The notes under the pieces: model-generated
Database searches by the model: none
Told to the model about the DNA's origin: nothing
What the model saw: the letters and a program-made list of their open reading frames with translations, nothing else
Made by a program: the position numbers and the translations under genes
In this document: positions 25,479-33,984 of the stretch, piece after piece
How the letters are laid out: the number at the start of each line of letters is the position of its first letter
Numbering within the stretch: position 1 is the first letter of the stretch
Source of the DNA: an uncultured Acetobacteraceae bacterium
GTDB taxonomy: Bacteria > Pseudomonadota > Alphaproteobacteria > Acetobacterales > Acetobacteraceae
NCBI GenBank assembly: GCA_903924985.1
Contig: CAIYDT010000046.1
Location: 17,820 to 81,819 of the forward strand
Direction: 5' to 3'
Length of the DNA: 64,000 bases

Positions 25479-26840
25479 CTATCCCCGTAAATCCGCCTGG
25501 AACCGATCACGCCAGCGTTCCAGGCTGTTTTCTTTCATCACCTTGATCATCGCACCATGGCGTTCCTGCCGCTCCTCAATGGGCATGGTAAAGGCCTGGT
25601 CCATCGCGGCCGCCATGCCTTCCTCGTCGTACGGGTTGACCAGCAACGCCGCATCCAGCTCGTTCGCGGCGCCGGCGAATTGCGACAGGATCAGCACACC
25701 CGGATCGGCCGGATTCTGCGCGGCGACATATTCCTTGGCCACCAGGTTCATACCGTCGCGCAGCGGAGTCACCAGGCATGCCTGCGCCTCAGCATACAGA
25801 GGCATCAGAACATTCCGCGGGAAGCTTTTATTCAGGTACCGCAGCGGCACCCAATCGACCTCAGCGAAGCGGCCGTTGATGCGGCCCGCCTCTCCTTCCA
25901 ACTCCCGCCGGATTTCCTGGTAGGTTTCGATATCCCCACGCGATGGCGGCGCGATCTGCATGAAGGTCACGTTGCCATGCCAGTTGGGGTAATCCTGCAG
26001 AAACCGCTCATAAGCGGCGAAGCGCTGCCGCAGCCCTTTGGAATAATCCAACCGGTCGACACTGAGGATTAACCAGTCCAGCAGAGTCGCCCGCAGCCGC
26101 GTCGCCACCCGCCGGTTGGCTGCCAGACCCGCCTGCGCGCGCACCTCATCGACATGCACGCCGATCGGATAGACGCCGGTCTTCACGGTCCGGCCATGCG
26201 CCTCGAAGATGCCCTCACCCACCATGTGTCCGCCGGCATGCCGGATCGCGTAGTCCAGGAAGGCTGCTCGGTCCTGTTCGGTTTGGAAGCCCAGCAGGTC
26301 GTAGTGGCACATGGCCTTAATCAGATCGGCATGGCAGGGGATGGTGCGCAGCGTGCCGGGGCCAGGAAACGGAATATGCAGAAACAGGCCCAACCGGTTG
26401 GTCACCCCCAAACCCCGCAACGACTCCGCCAGGCACAGCAAATGGTAGTCATGCGCCCAGACCACGTCGTCCGGCCGCATCAGCTTCACGAGCGACCGAG
26501 CAAAAAGGTCATTGACCCGCTTGTATCCCGCGAACTCCGCTCGGTCGTAACGCTCCAGGCCAATCTGATAGTGCAACACAGGCCACAACACGCCATTCGC
26601 GAAGCCGCGGTAATACTGGTCGTAGTCGGTCCGCGACAGGTCGATCGTGAACAGGGTGATCGGCCCCACTTCGCGCGCGGGTTGGGGTTCGGTGTCGTCG
26701 GTGATATTGCCGCTCCAGCCGAACCAAACGCCGCCATGGCCCTTCAACGCATCCAGCACCCCCGCGGCGAGGCCGCCGGCGGTGGCTTCTCCCTCCTGGA
26801 TGGGGGCGACGCGGTTGGAGACGACGATCAGGCGTGACAT
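25479..26840 (-). CDS. otsA: alpha,alpha-trehalose-phosphate synthase
   Basis: A 453-residue GT20 glycosyltransferase that makes trehalose 6-phosphate from UDP-glucose and glucose 6-phosphate. Signatures are SNRVAPIQ at the N-terminus, TAGGLAAGVLDAL near residue 22, WAHDYHLLCLAESLRG near residue 130, SVDRLDYSKGL near residue 265 and PLRDGMNLVAKEYVAAQ near residue 360. The ATG giving MSRLIVVSNRV is the usual family start; the longer frame upstream is not needed. otsB is at 14.6-15.3 kb, so the two steps are not co-transcribed. Confidence 0.95.
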   Translation of the reverse strand: MSRLIVVSNRVAPIQEGEATAGGLAAGVLDALKGHGGVWFGWSGNITDDTEPQPAREVGPITLFTIDLSRTDYDQYYRGFANGVLWPVLHYQIGLERYDRAEFAGYKRVNDLFARSLVKLMRPDDVVWAHDYHLLCLAESLRGLGVTNRLGLFLHIPFPGPGTLRTIPCHADLIKAMCHYDLLGFQTEQDRAAFLDYAIRHAGGHMVGEGIFEAHGRTVKTGVYPIGVHVDEVRAQAGLAANRRVATRLRATLLDWLILSVDRLDYSKGLRQRFAAYERFLQDYPNWHGNVTFMQIAPPSRGDIETYQEIRRELEGEAGRINGRFAEVDWVPLRYLNKSFPRNVLMPLYAEAQACLVTPLRDGMNLVAKEYVAAQNPADPGVLILSQFAGAANELDAALLVNPYDEEGMAAAMDQAFTMPIEERQERHGAMIKVMKENSLERWRDRFQADLRG

Positions 26841-27033
26841 TGGGTTCCTTGGGGAAGTCCCGGGGCAGCGAGCCGGCCGCAAGCTAGGCCGATGCGGCTA
26901 TCCGAACAACCGCCGCCAAACCTTCCTGTATGGTTTTGAGGTCGGCCAGTGGCTGTGGCATGCCGTGTGCTTCCCGTTGCATTACGATGGATAAAGGTTA
27001 GCAGGCGTCGTACCGGAAAGGGGAATCCAAACA

Positions 27034-28203
27034 ATGACCGATGACGAGCTGAACGCCTTCGTGCCAGGACCACGCTGCCGCATCGCCGGCAACGGCGCTG
27101 GCCCCTTGGCGGGTCTGAGTTTCGCGGTGAAGGACCTGATCGACGTGGCGGGCTGGCCGACTGGCGGTGGCAACCCGGATTGGGAACGGGCGCACGCCGT
27201 CCCGTCCGCCCACGCCTGGGTCGTGGAGCGGCTGCTGTCCTCCGGCGCGTCAATCATGGGCAAAACTGCTACCGATGAGGTTTCCTTAGGCATACTGGGC
27301 GAAAATCCCTTCACCGGCACGCCAATGAACCCCGCCGCGCCGGATCGCGTGCCGGGGGGATCGTCGTCCGGCTCCGCCTCGGTCGCCGCCGCCGCTGTGT
27401 GCGATTTCGCGCTGGGCACCGACACCGGCGGATCGGTGCGGGTACCCTCCAGCTTCTGCGGGCTGTACGGCATCCGGCCGACGCATGGGCGGCTGGATTT
27501 CGGCGGCATCTGCGTGCAGGCGCCGTCCTCCGACACCGTCGGCTGGATGGCGCGCGATGCCGCGGTGTTCGCTCGGGTGGGAGAGGCTTTGTTCGGCGAG
27601 CCCACCGCAACCGCCCTGCCCCACACGCTGGTGGTCGCGACGGATGCGTTCGGGTTCGCCGATCCGGCGGTCGCAACGGCGCTGACGCCGTTCGTGGAAC
27701 GGCTGGCGGGGATTATCGGCACGCGGCGGGACGAGACACTGGCGCCGCAGGGCCTATCGGTTTGGAAGGACGCGCAGCGCACGCTGCAATCCAGCGAGTC
27801 GTTGCGGACGTTTTCGCCCTGGCTCGACCGGTTCAACCCACGCATGCAGTACAGCGTGGCCCGCAATTTGGCTCTGGCGGGCTTGATCACCGACGCTGAC
27901 CGCACGCGCGCCGCGTTGATGCGGGAGGAAGCGCGGGCGCGGCTACGGTTGTTGCTGCCGCCGGGGACCATATTGTGTTTGCCGACGACCCCCTTCCCTG
28001 CACCGCTGCTGGGCCAGTCGATTTCGGCATTGGCGTTCCCTCGGGAGCGAATCACGTGCCTTGCGTGTCTGGGTGGGTTGACGGGATCGCCGCAGGTGAA
28101 TTTGCCGGGGGCACTGGTAGACGGGGCGCCCGTGGGATTGTCGATTGTTGGAGGACGCGGGACTGACAGCGCGCTGCTGGCGGTGGCGCGTGCTTTCGGG
28201 TGA
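27034..28203 (+). CDS. amidase
   Basis: A 389-residue amidase-signature enzyme. The Ser-cisSer-Lys triad is visible: Lys in SFAVKDLIDVAG near residue 32, cis-Ser in PGGSSSGSA near residue 112, and nucleophile Ser in GTDTGGSVRVPS near residue 134. It is shorter than typical amidases (450-500 residues) because the C-terminal third is compact. No signal peptide is present. The downstream MmgE/PrpD gene is on the same strand after a 169-base gap with its own possible regulatory site, so it may be separately transcribed. The substrate is unknown. Confidence 0.9.
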   Translation: MTDDELNAFVPGPRCRIAGNGAGPLAGLSFAVKDLIDVAGWPTGGGNPDWERAHAVPSAHAWVVERLLSSGASIMGKTATDEVSLGILGENPFTGTPMNPAAPDRVPGGSSSGSASVAAAAVCDFALGTDTGGSVRVPSSFCGLYGIRPTHGRLDFGGICVQAPSSDTVGWMARDAAVFARVGEALFGEPTATALPHTLVVATDAFGFADPAVATALTPFVERLAGIIGTRRDETLAPQGLSVWKDAQRTLQSSESLRTFSPWLDRFNPRMQYSVARNLALAGLITDADRTRAALMREEARARLRLLLPPGTILCLPTTPFPAPLLGQSISALAFPRERITCLACLGGLTGSPQVNLPGALVDGAPVGLSIVGGRGTDSALLAVARAFG

Positions 28204-28220
28204 TAGTTTGGTTCGGTCAC

Positions 28221-28232
28221 AAAAATATTTTT
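28221..28232. promoter_or_regulatory. AT-rich palindrome upstream of MmgE/PrpD copy 2
   Basis: The perfect 12-base palindrome AAAAATATTTTT lies 140 bases upstream of the MmgE/PrpD start. It stands out in GC-rich DNA and just after the amidase stop. It may be part of a promoter or a protein-binding site. Confidence 0.3.
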
Positions 28233-28249
28233 AACGCAGATAACGTTAA
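28231..28249. promoter_or_regulatory. inverted repeat TTAACG-N7-CGTTAA
   Basis: A perfect 6-bp inverted repeat with a 7-base spacer, overlapping the AT-rich palindrome. Its size and symmetry suit a dimeric regulator site in front of the MmgE/PrpD gene, though no regulator gene is adjacent. The binding factor is unknown. Confidence 0.35.
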
Positions 28250-28288
28250 GAGATTCATGCGAATGCACGCAGGTTCGTTCGAGCGGTT

Positions 28289-28301
28289 GCACGGGCCGTG
28301 C
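28289..28301. promoter_or_regulatory. short palindrome upstream of MmgE/PrpD copy 2
   Basis: GCACGG-G-CCGTGC is a perfect 6-bp stem with a one-base centre, flanked by GTT and GAAC that could extend it with a bulge. It lies about 70 bases upstream of the ATG, in the likely leader or promoter region. Confidence 0.25.
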
Positions 28302-28372
28302 GAACTGATCGAATATTTACGTTATAAACCTTTCCCTCTGCCGCTCGGTGTTGAAATTCTTGGAGGTATGCC

Positions 28373-29728
28373 ATGACCGCTGCTGAACGTTTCGCCAACC
28401 ATGCGCTTGGTGTCCGCTTCGCCGATCTGACGGCGGATGCGGTGGCGCGCGCCAAGGTCTACATACTGGACAGTTTGGGCGTGGGAATCGCCGGATCGTC
28501 GGTCGAGGGCGGGGATGGGCTGCTGCGCGTTGCCTCCGGTTGGGGTGTTGGCAATGTGCCGGTGTGGGGCCGGTCCGCGCGGCTGTCCGCCCCGGCGGCG
28601 GCATTCATGAATGCGTGGCAGATGCATAACCAGGAATACGACTGCCTGCACGAGGGCGCGGTCGTTCATGCCATGGCAACGACGCTGCCGGCGGCACTGG
28701 CGGCCTCGGCATTGCGCGGCGGTATCAGCGGGCGAGACCTGATCGCGGCGGTCGCGGTCGGAACCGATGTCGCGGCGGGGCTGGGATTAGCCTCCCGTGC
28801 CGGGTTCCGCTTTTTCCGCCCCGCCACCGCCGGTGGATTCGGCGCGGTCGCCGCCGCGGGGCGTATCCTCGGGTTGAACCGGGAGGAACTGAAGGCCGCC
28901 TTCGCGTGGCAATTAGCGCAGGTCAGCGGCACCATGCAGTCCCATGCCGAGGGCAGCCCGATCCTGCCGGTCCAGGTCGCCTTCAACGCTCGCGCCGCGC
29001 TGCAATCCTGCGAACTGGCACCGTTGGGATTCACCCCGGCGCAAGCGGTGTTCGAGGGGCCCTACGGATACCTGCCGCTGTTCGAGGGGGCCTTCGAACT
29101 GGACCCGATCCTGAACTCCCTTGGCCGGGACTGGCGTATCGCCGATTTCAGCCACAAACCCTACCCAGCCGGGCGGGCGACGCATGGCGGGATCGAGGGG
29201 GTGATGGCGCTGCGGGCCGAGCATGGGTTCGCCGTGAAGGATGTTGCTCGGATTGAGGTTTGGGCGCCGCCGTTGATCGTGCGCCTTGTCGGCCGCCCAC
29301 CCAAACCGGATGCCGGCGCCAGCTATGCTCGGCTGTGCATGGCCTACGCGGTGGCGAAGGTGCTGCAACATGGGGCGCTGGATCTGGCGCATTTCCGGGG
29401 CGAGGCGCTGAACGACCCAGAAACGTTCCGGTTGGCCGAAATGGTGGAGACCAAAGACGATGGCAACCCGGATCCCAATGCGCTCGCGCCGCAAACGGTG
29501 ATTATGCATCTGCGGAACGGCACCGCATTGCGGTGGCGGTGCGAGAGCATGCTGGCGCATCCGGACCGGCCACTAACCCAGCAACAGCACCTGACGAAAT
29601 TCCGCCGCTGCCTGGATTTCTCGGCCGAACCCCTAGCCGCCGGCACGGTTGAGCGGCTGATCGAGGCTGTGGATCGGCTGGAAACTCGACCGGACGTCCG
29701 GGCGCTCGCTACCCATACACCAGGTTAG
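28373..29728 (+). CDS. MmgE/PrpD family protein (copy 2)
   Basis: A 451-residue MmgE/PrpD protein with a good GGAGG ahead of its ATG. Landmarks are YILDSLGVGIAG near residue 32, NAWQMHNQEYDCLHEGAVVHAMATTLPAALA near residue 80, HKPYPAGRATHGGIEGVMAL near residue 260, and a typical C-terminal RLIEAVDRLE. It is from a different branch than copies 1 and 3, lacking the GTMTKPFH motif. The last 20 bases overlap the convergent TRAP permease gene. It may process the acid imported by that transporter; this is inferred from position. Confidence 0.88.
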   Translation: MTAAERFANHALGVRFADLTADAVARAKVYILDSLGVGIAGSSVEGGDGLLRVASGWGVGNVPVWGRSARLSAPAAAFMNAWQMHNQEYDCLHEGAVVHAMATTLPAALAASALRGGISGRDLIAAVAVGTDVAAGLGLASRAGFRFFRPATAGGFGAVAAAGRILGLNREELKAAFAWQLAQVSGTMQSHAEGSPILPVQVAFNARAALQSCELAPLGFTPAQAVFEGPYGYLPLFEGAFELDPILNSLGRDWRIADFSHKPYPAGRATHGGIEGVMALRAEHGFAVKDVARIEVWAPPLIVRLVGRPPKPDAGASYARLCMAYAVAKVLQHGALDLAHFRGEALNDPETFRLAEMVETKDDGNPDPNALAPQTVIMHLRNGTALRWRCESMLAHPDRPLTQQQHLTKFRRCLDFSAEPLAAGTVERLIEAVDRLETRPDVRALATHTPG

Positions 29729-31052
29729 GCAGCCACATCGCGATCCCCGGAAACGCCGACAGGATTACCACCGCGATCATCATCAGCAGCACGAAGGGCA
29801 GCGTACCCCAAATGATCGCCCCCAGCCCGATATCCGGCGCGATACGGTTGATGACGAAGATATTCAGTCCCACCGGAGGATGGATCAGGCCCATCTCCAT
29901 CACCACCACCATCACCACCCCGAACCACACCAGATCGAACCCCGCGGCCTTCAACGGGGGCAGAACGATCGTGGCGGTCATCAGGATAATAGACACCGGC
30001 GGCAGGAAAAAGCCGAGTACCATGACGAGCAAAAGCATCGCTGCCAGCAGCAGCCATTTGGACAGATGCAGCCCAACGATCCACCCTGCCGCTGACTGTG
30101 AGATGTGCAGATAGCTCATCACGTAACTGTAGAGCAGGCTCATGCCGATGATCATCAGCAGCATGCCGCTTTCGCCGAGCGTGCCCAGGAAGATGGGCTT
30201 CAAATCAGGAAGCCGCCACGCGCCATACACCACCGCGATTAACAGCAGCGCCATCACCGCGCCGAGGCCGGCGGTCTCCGACGGGGTGGCGATGCCGCTG
30301 TACAGTGCGATCATGACGCCACCAAGCAGCAGTACGAAGGGCAGCACCCGGGGCAGCGCGGTCATCTTCTCCTGAAACGTGAAATGTTCGATCCGCAGTA
30401 ATTCGCTCTCCACCCCCGTGTCCTTTCGGACCGCCAGCGCTTTTGTATATTCCTTTGTCCAGTGCAGCATCGCATAGGTTGCGAACAACCCGACCAGCAG
30501 CAGCCCCGGGCCGATGCCGGCCAGGAACAACCGCCCCAGCGACTGCTCCGACGCCACTGCGTAAAGAATCATCACGATCGATGGCGGAAGCAGAATGCCC
30601 AGCGTGCCGCCGGCGGCGACGAGGCCGGCGGCGAAGCCGGGGGAATAACCGCGGCGGCGCATCTCCGGGATGCCGGACGACCCGATAGCGGAACAGGTTG
30701 CGGGGCTCGATCCGGCCATGGCGGCGAATAATCCGCACGCCAGCACCACGGCGACGCCGAGGCCGCCGGGGATCCGGTGCAGCCACGTGTGTAACGCGTC
30801 GTACAGGTCCTTGCCGGCCCTGCTTTTGCCGATCGCGGCGCCTTTCAGAATGAACAGGGGAATGGTCAGCAGGGTGATGCTGGCGAGTTCCTCGTAAACA
30901 TTCTGCGCGATGGTATCGACGCTGGCGGCGGGCATGAACAGCATCATGAACACCGTCGCCACCCCGCCCAGCGCGAAGGCGATGGGAATGCCGGAGAACA
31001 GCGCGGCCAGCGTCGCCCCGCCGTACAGCAGACCGAGTTGCAGCGTCGTCAT
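29709..31052 (-). CDS. TRAP transporter large permease (DctM-type)
   Basis: A 447-residue integral membrane protein with about 12 helices, the proton/sodium-driven translocating subunit of a TRAP transporter. Features are LLYGGATLAALFSGIPIAFALGG at the N-terminus, FAAMAGSSPATCSAIGSSGIPEMRRRGYSP near residue 100, and GLIHPPVGLNIFVIN near residue 400. The ATG overlaps the stop of the small permease gene (ATGA); the longer frame upstream is not needed. It is the last gene of the dctP-dctQ-dctM order. Confidence 0.93.
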   Translation of the reverse strand: MTTLQLGLLYGGATLAALFSGIPIAFALGGVATVFMMLFMPAASVDTIAQNVYEELASITLLTIPLFILKGAAIGKSRAGKDLYDALHTWLHRIPGGLGVAVVLACGLFAAMAGSSPATCSAIGSSGIPEMRRRGYSPGFAAGLVAAGGTLGILLPPSIVMILYAVASEQSLGRLFLAGIGPGLLLVGLFATYAMLHWTKEYTKALAVRKDTGVESELLRIEHFTFQEKMTALPRVLPFVLLLGGVMIALYSGIATPSETAGLGAVMALLLIAVVYGAWRLPDLKPIFLGTLGESGMLLMIIGMSLLYSYVMSYLHISQSAAGWIVGLHLSKWLLLAAMLLLVMVLGFFLPPVSIILMTATIVLPPLKAAGFDLVWFGVVMVVVMEMGLIHPPVGLNIFVINRIAPDIGLGAIIWGTLPFVLLMMIAVVILSAFPGIAMWLPNLVYG

Positions 31053-31591
31053 CGGCGTACCGGCCCACGCAATGTCTGCAATAGCAACTGCACCGACAGC
31101 AGCGCCATGCCCGCCGTCATGCTGCCATAGGGAATCCAAAGTGGCGGCCCCCATGCGGAGGGCGAGGTCTGGCCCTCATCCAGCGCCTCCATCAGCAGAT
31201 CGCCGCACTTCCACGCGAAATAGGCGCAGAACAGGAAGGCGCAGAGGTCGGCCAGCCAGCGCCTGATGGCGTCCACGCGGGGCGGCAACACATGCGCCAG
31301 CGCCTCGATCCCCACATGCCCCCTGCGTGCCTGGGTCCACGCGGCCGAAGCGAACGTCGCGGCGATCAATAACAAGGCGGAAAATTCATCCTGCCAATCG
31401 CTGGCGATCTTGAGGAAATAGCGGCCGATCACCTCCCAGGTCAGCACGAAGCCGGCCACACCGATGGCGATGGAGGAAATCACCGCCATGACCGCATTCA
31501 GCCGGTCCACCACCGCCTGGATGGCGCCCAGCACACCAGTCCGGGGCACGTCCGCTGGCGTGCCCCCATCGCTCAAAACGGCGTCGGTCAT
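31049..31591 (-). CDS. TRAP transporter small permease (DctQ-type)
   Basis: A 180-residue membrane protein with four predicted helices (about residues 33-55, 68-85, 108-128 and 148-170). The DctQ signature TWEVIGRYFLKIASDWQDEFSALLLI is near residue 50, and RRGHVGIEAL near residue 89. The ATG overlaps the stop of the dctP gene and its stop overlaps the start of dctM, a pattern of translational coupling within one operon. Confidence 0.92.
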   Translation of the reverse strand: MTDAVLSDGGTPADVPRTGVLGAIQAVVDRLNAVMAVISSIAIGVAGFVLTWEVIGRYFLKIASDWQDEFSALLLIAATFASAAWTQARRGHVGIEALAHVLPPRVDAIRRWLADLCAFLFCAYFAWKCGDLLMEALDEGQTSPSAWGPPLWIPYGSMTAGMALLSVQLLLQTLRGPVRR

Positions 31592-32616
31592 CCCGCGGTG
31601 GGCACTTTCTCAGCCAGAGCCAACAGATCGGCGCAAGACGCGTTGCGGGCCGCGAAATCCTTCCAGGCGGTGTCGCGCGCCACGGCCTGCCATTTTTCCA
31701 ATGCCGCCGCGTCGAACTGCTTCGTTACCGCGCCCGCCTTGCCATATATGGCGGAAAGGTCCTTGTCGTCGGACTTGGCGGATTCCAGCGCGAAACCTTC
31801 CAGGCTGGCGGCCACCTCGGTCACCGCCGCCTGCTGCGCCGGGGGCAGCCCGTCGAAGATGGATTTGGAAATCAACAGCGGCTCCAGCATGAACCAGAAG
31901 CTGCCCTGGATGCCGGAGGTCACAGCCTTGCTGATTTCCTGCAAGCGGAAGCTGATCAGGCTGGTGGACGAGGTCACCGCCGCGTCCAGCGAGCCGGTCT
32001 GCATCGCCGCATAAATCTCATTCGATGGCACGGACGAAATGATGCCGCCAGCCTTGTTCAGCATCAGGTCCATCTCCCGCGAGCCACCGCGGATTTTCAG
32101 CCCCTTCACGTCGTCCGGCGACACCACCGGTGCGGCGCGCGAGGCGACGCCGCCCGACTGCCATATCCAGGTCAGGATTTTCACCCCGCGCTTGTCCAGC
32201 AACTCGGTCAGCGCCCTGCCGATCGGGGCGTTCTTCCACGCCATGCCTTGCGCGTAGGTGGAGACCAGGCAGGGCATCAGGCCGATATTGACCTCCGGCA
32301 CCTCCCCGCCCGCGTAGGCCAGCGGGTACAGCGACATGTCCAGCGCGCCTTTGCGCAAGGCCGAGAACTGCGCCACGGTCTTCATGAGCGACGAGTTGGG
32401 GTAGATCTCGAAATCCAGATCGCCGTTGGTCCTGGCCTTGACGCCGGCGGCGAACTTGCGAACCAAACGGTCGCGGAAATCGCCCTCGTCGATCGTCCCC
32501 CCCGGAAACTGGTGGCTGATCTTCAGCACGGTCCCAGCCGCTCGGCTGCCGCGGGCGGCGATAAGGGCTGGCGCGGCGAGGGCGCCGGTCAGCACGACAC
32601 GACGGGTGCTCAGCAT
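31588..32616 (-). CDS. TRAP transporter substrate-binding protein (DctP-type)
   Basis: A 342-residue periplasmic receptor. The N-terminus has a twin-arginine-like motif STRRVVLTG and a hydrophobic core ending ARGSRAAG, so export by Tat or Sec is expected. The mature part shows LKISHQFPGG, FEIYPNSSLMKTVAQFSALRKGALDM and a conserved Arg in LKIRGGSREMDLML, the carboxylate-binding position in DctP proteins. The ATG behind GGAGAA is preferred over an upstream TTG. The binding signature argues for a carboxylate ligand. Confidence 0.92.
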   Translation of the reverse strand: MLSTRRVVLTGALAAPALIAARGSRAAGTVLKISHQFPGGTIDEGDFRDRLVRKFAAGVKARTNGDLDFEIYPNSSLMKTVAQFSALRKGALDMSLYPLAYAGGEVPEVNIGLMPCLVSTYAQGMAWKNAPIGRALTELLDKRGVKILTWIWQSGGVASRAAPVVSPDDVKGLKIRGGSREMDLMLNKAGGIISSVPSNEIYAAMQTGSLDAAVTSSTSLISFRLQEISKAVTSGIQGSFWFMLEPLLISKSIFDGLPPAQQAAVTEVAASLEGFALESAKSDDKDLSAIYGKAGAVTKQFDAAALEKWQAVARDTAWKDFAARNASCADLLALAEKVPTAG

Positions 32617-32648
32617 GATGTTTTCTCCGTTCGACAAGGCCGGTGCCC

Positions 32649-32700
32649 CGGCGATGCCGCATTATCATGTTGAGGCGGCGGGGAGAATGCGGCATCGCCG
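32649..32700. promoter_or_regulatory. perfect 15-bp inverted repeat between acetate kinase and TRAP genes
   Basis: CGGCGATGCCGCATT (32649-32663) and its exact complement (32686-32700) enclose a 22-base loop. In RNA of either strand this is a very stable hairpin. It lies 28 bases after the acetate kinase stop and 33 bases before the TRAP receptor start, both transcribed leftward. There is no T-run after it, so a classical intrinsic terminator is unlikely. An RNA processing or stability element, attenuation site or protein-binding site is possible. Confidence 0.6.
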
Positions 32701-32728
32701 AGTGGAAAGGCCGAACGACCGCCTCCGG

Positions 32729-33823
32729 CTACGGGTCCGGGGGGTGCGGCGGCCTGACTAATGCAGCCGTATGCCGAGCAATGACCACTTCCTCATCCGT
32801 CGGGATCGCGTAGGCCGGCAGACGAGACCCAGCCGAGGTCAGCAGCGGGCCACCCGCGGCGTTCGCGGCGTCATCCACCTCGAACCCCAGCCAGGCCAGC
32901 CGCCGTAGCACGCGAGCTCGGATTTCGGGACTGCGCTCCCCGATGCCGGCGGTGAACACCATGGCGTCCAGCCCGCCGGTGCTGCATGCCAGCGCCCCGG
33001 CGGTGCGGGCGACGTGGAAGACGAAATAGTCCACCGCCAACCTGGCGAGCGGCGCCTCGCTGGCCAGCAGCACTTGCATATCGTTGGACACGCCTGAAAG
33101 GCCTTTCAGGCCGCAATCGTGATAGAGGAAGGTCTCGACCCGCTCCACCGGCCAGCCCTTGGCCTGCTGCAGCCATAGGATCACGCCGACATCCAGCGAC
33201 CCCGATCGGGTGCCCATCGGCAGCCCGTCCAGCGCGGTGAAACCCATGGACGAGTCCACGCTGCGCCCGCCCACCAACCCGCACATGGACGCACCCGAAC
33301 CGAGATGCGCCACCACCACCCGCCCTTTGGCCACGGCGGGGGCCACCGCCTCCAATGCGCCGGCGATGTATTCGTAGGACAGGCCGTGGAAGCCGTAACG
33401 GCGCACGCCCTCCTGATACAGCGAGTCCGGGATAGCGAACCGGTCCGCCACCGCCGGATGCCCGCGATGGAAGGACGTATCGAAGCACGCCACCTGCGGC
33501 ACGCCGGGAAACCGCTCCCCCATAGCGCGTATCACCGCCAAGGCCGGCGGATTGTGGAGCGGCGCCAGGGGCGAGACAGCCTCGATCCGCCGCATGGTCG
33601 GGGGATCGATCGATACCGGCTGCGTCAGGTCCGGTCCGCCATGCACCACCCTATGACCGATCGCCATCACGTTGCCCGGCACGGGGACCTGCGCCAAGGC
33701 GGCGGCGTGGTCGGTAATGCGCTCGATATTCCCAACCTTCACCCGCCGTAGCATGGGGTCCGTCGCATACACCGCGTATTTCAGCGTCGAGGAGCCGGCG
33801 TTCAGAACACAGATGCTGCCCAT
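32729..33823 (-). CDS. ackA: acetate kinase
   Basis: A 364-residue acetate/propionate kinase of the ASKHA fold, which converts acyl phosphate and ADP to acid and ATP. Motifs are VLNAGSSTLKY at residues 5-15, HRVVHGG near residue 57, FDTSFHRG near residue 112, YGFHGLSYEYI near residue 140, AHLGSGASM near residue 170 and MVFTAGIGERS near residue 285. It is shorter than usual (about 400 residues). No phosphotransacetylase gene is adjacent, and it lies between MmgE/PrpD copy 3 and the TRAP genes, so it may serve a specific acid pathway. Confidence 0.93.
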   Translation of the reverse strand: MGSICVLNAGSSTLKYAVYATDPMLRRVKVGNIERITDHAAALAQVPVPGNVMAIGHRVVHGGPDLTQPVSIDPPTMRRIEAVSPLAPLHNPPALAVIRAMGERFPGVPQVACFDTSFHRGHPAVADRFAIPDSLYQEGVRRYGFHGLSYEYIAGALEAVAPAVAKGRVVVAHLGSGASMCGLVGGRSVDSSMGFTALDGLPMGTRSGSLDVGVILWLQQAKGWPVERVETFLYHDCGLKGLSGVSNDMQVLLASEAPLARLAVDYFVFHVARTAGALACSTGGLDAMVFTAGIGERSPEIRARVLRRLAWLGFEVDDAANAAGGPLLTSAGSRLPAYAIPTDEEVVIARHTAALVRPPHPPDP

Positions 33824-33984
33824 GGGACTTGGCCTTTCGGGGTCGGAATGTGCATGCTCCCTATACGCCAGCCGCCGGAGACGAGCAGCATGACCACCCC
33901 GAAATTCGGCCTCAACCTACCGGTCTGCCGCGTGGAGGATTTTCGTCTGTAGAAAGGCGATGGGCACTACCCCGACGCCACGCC

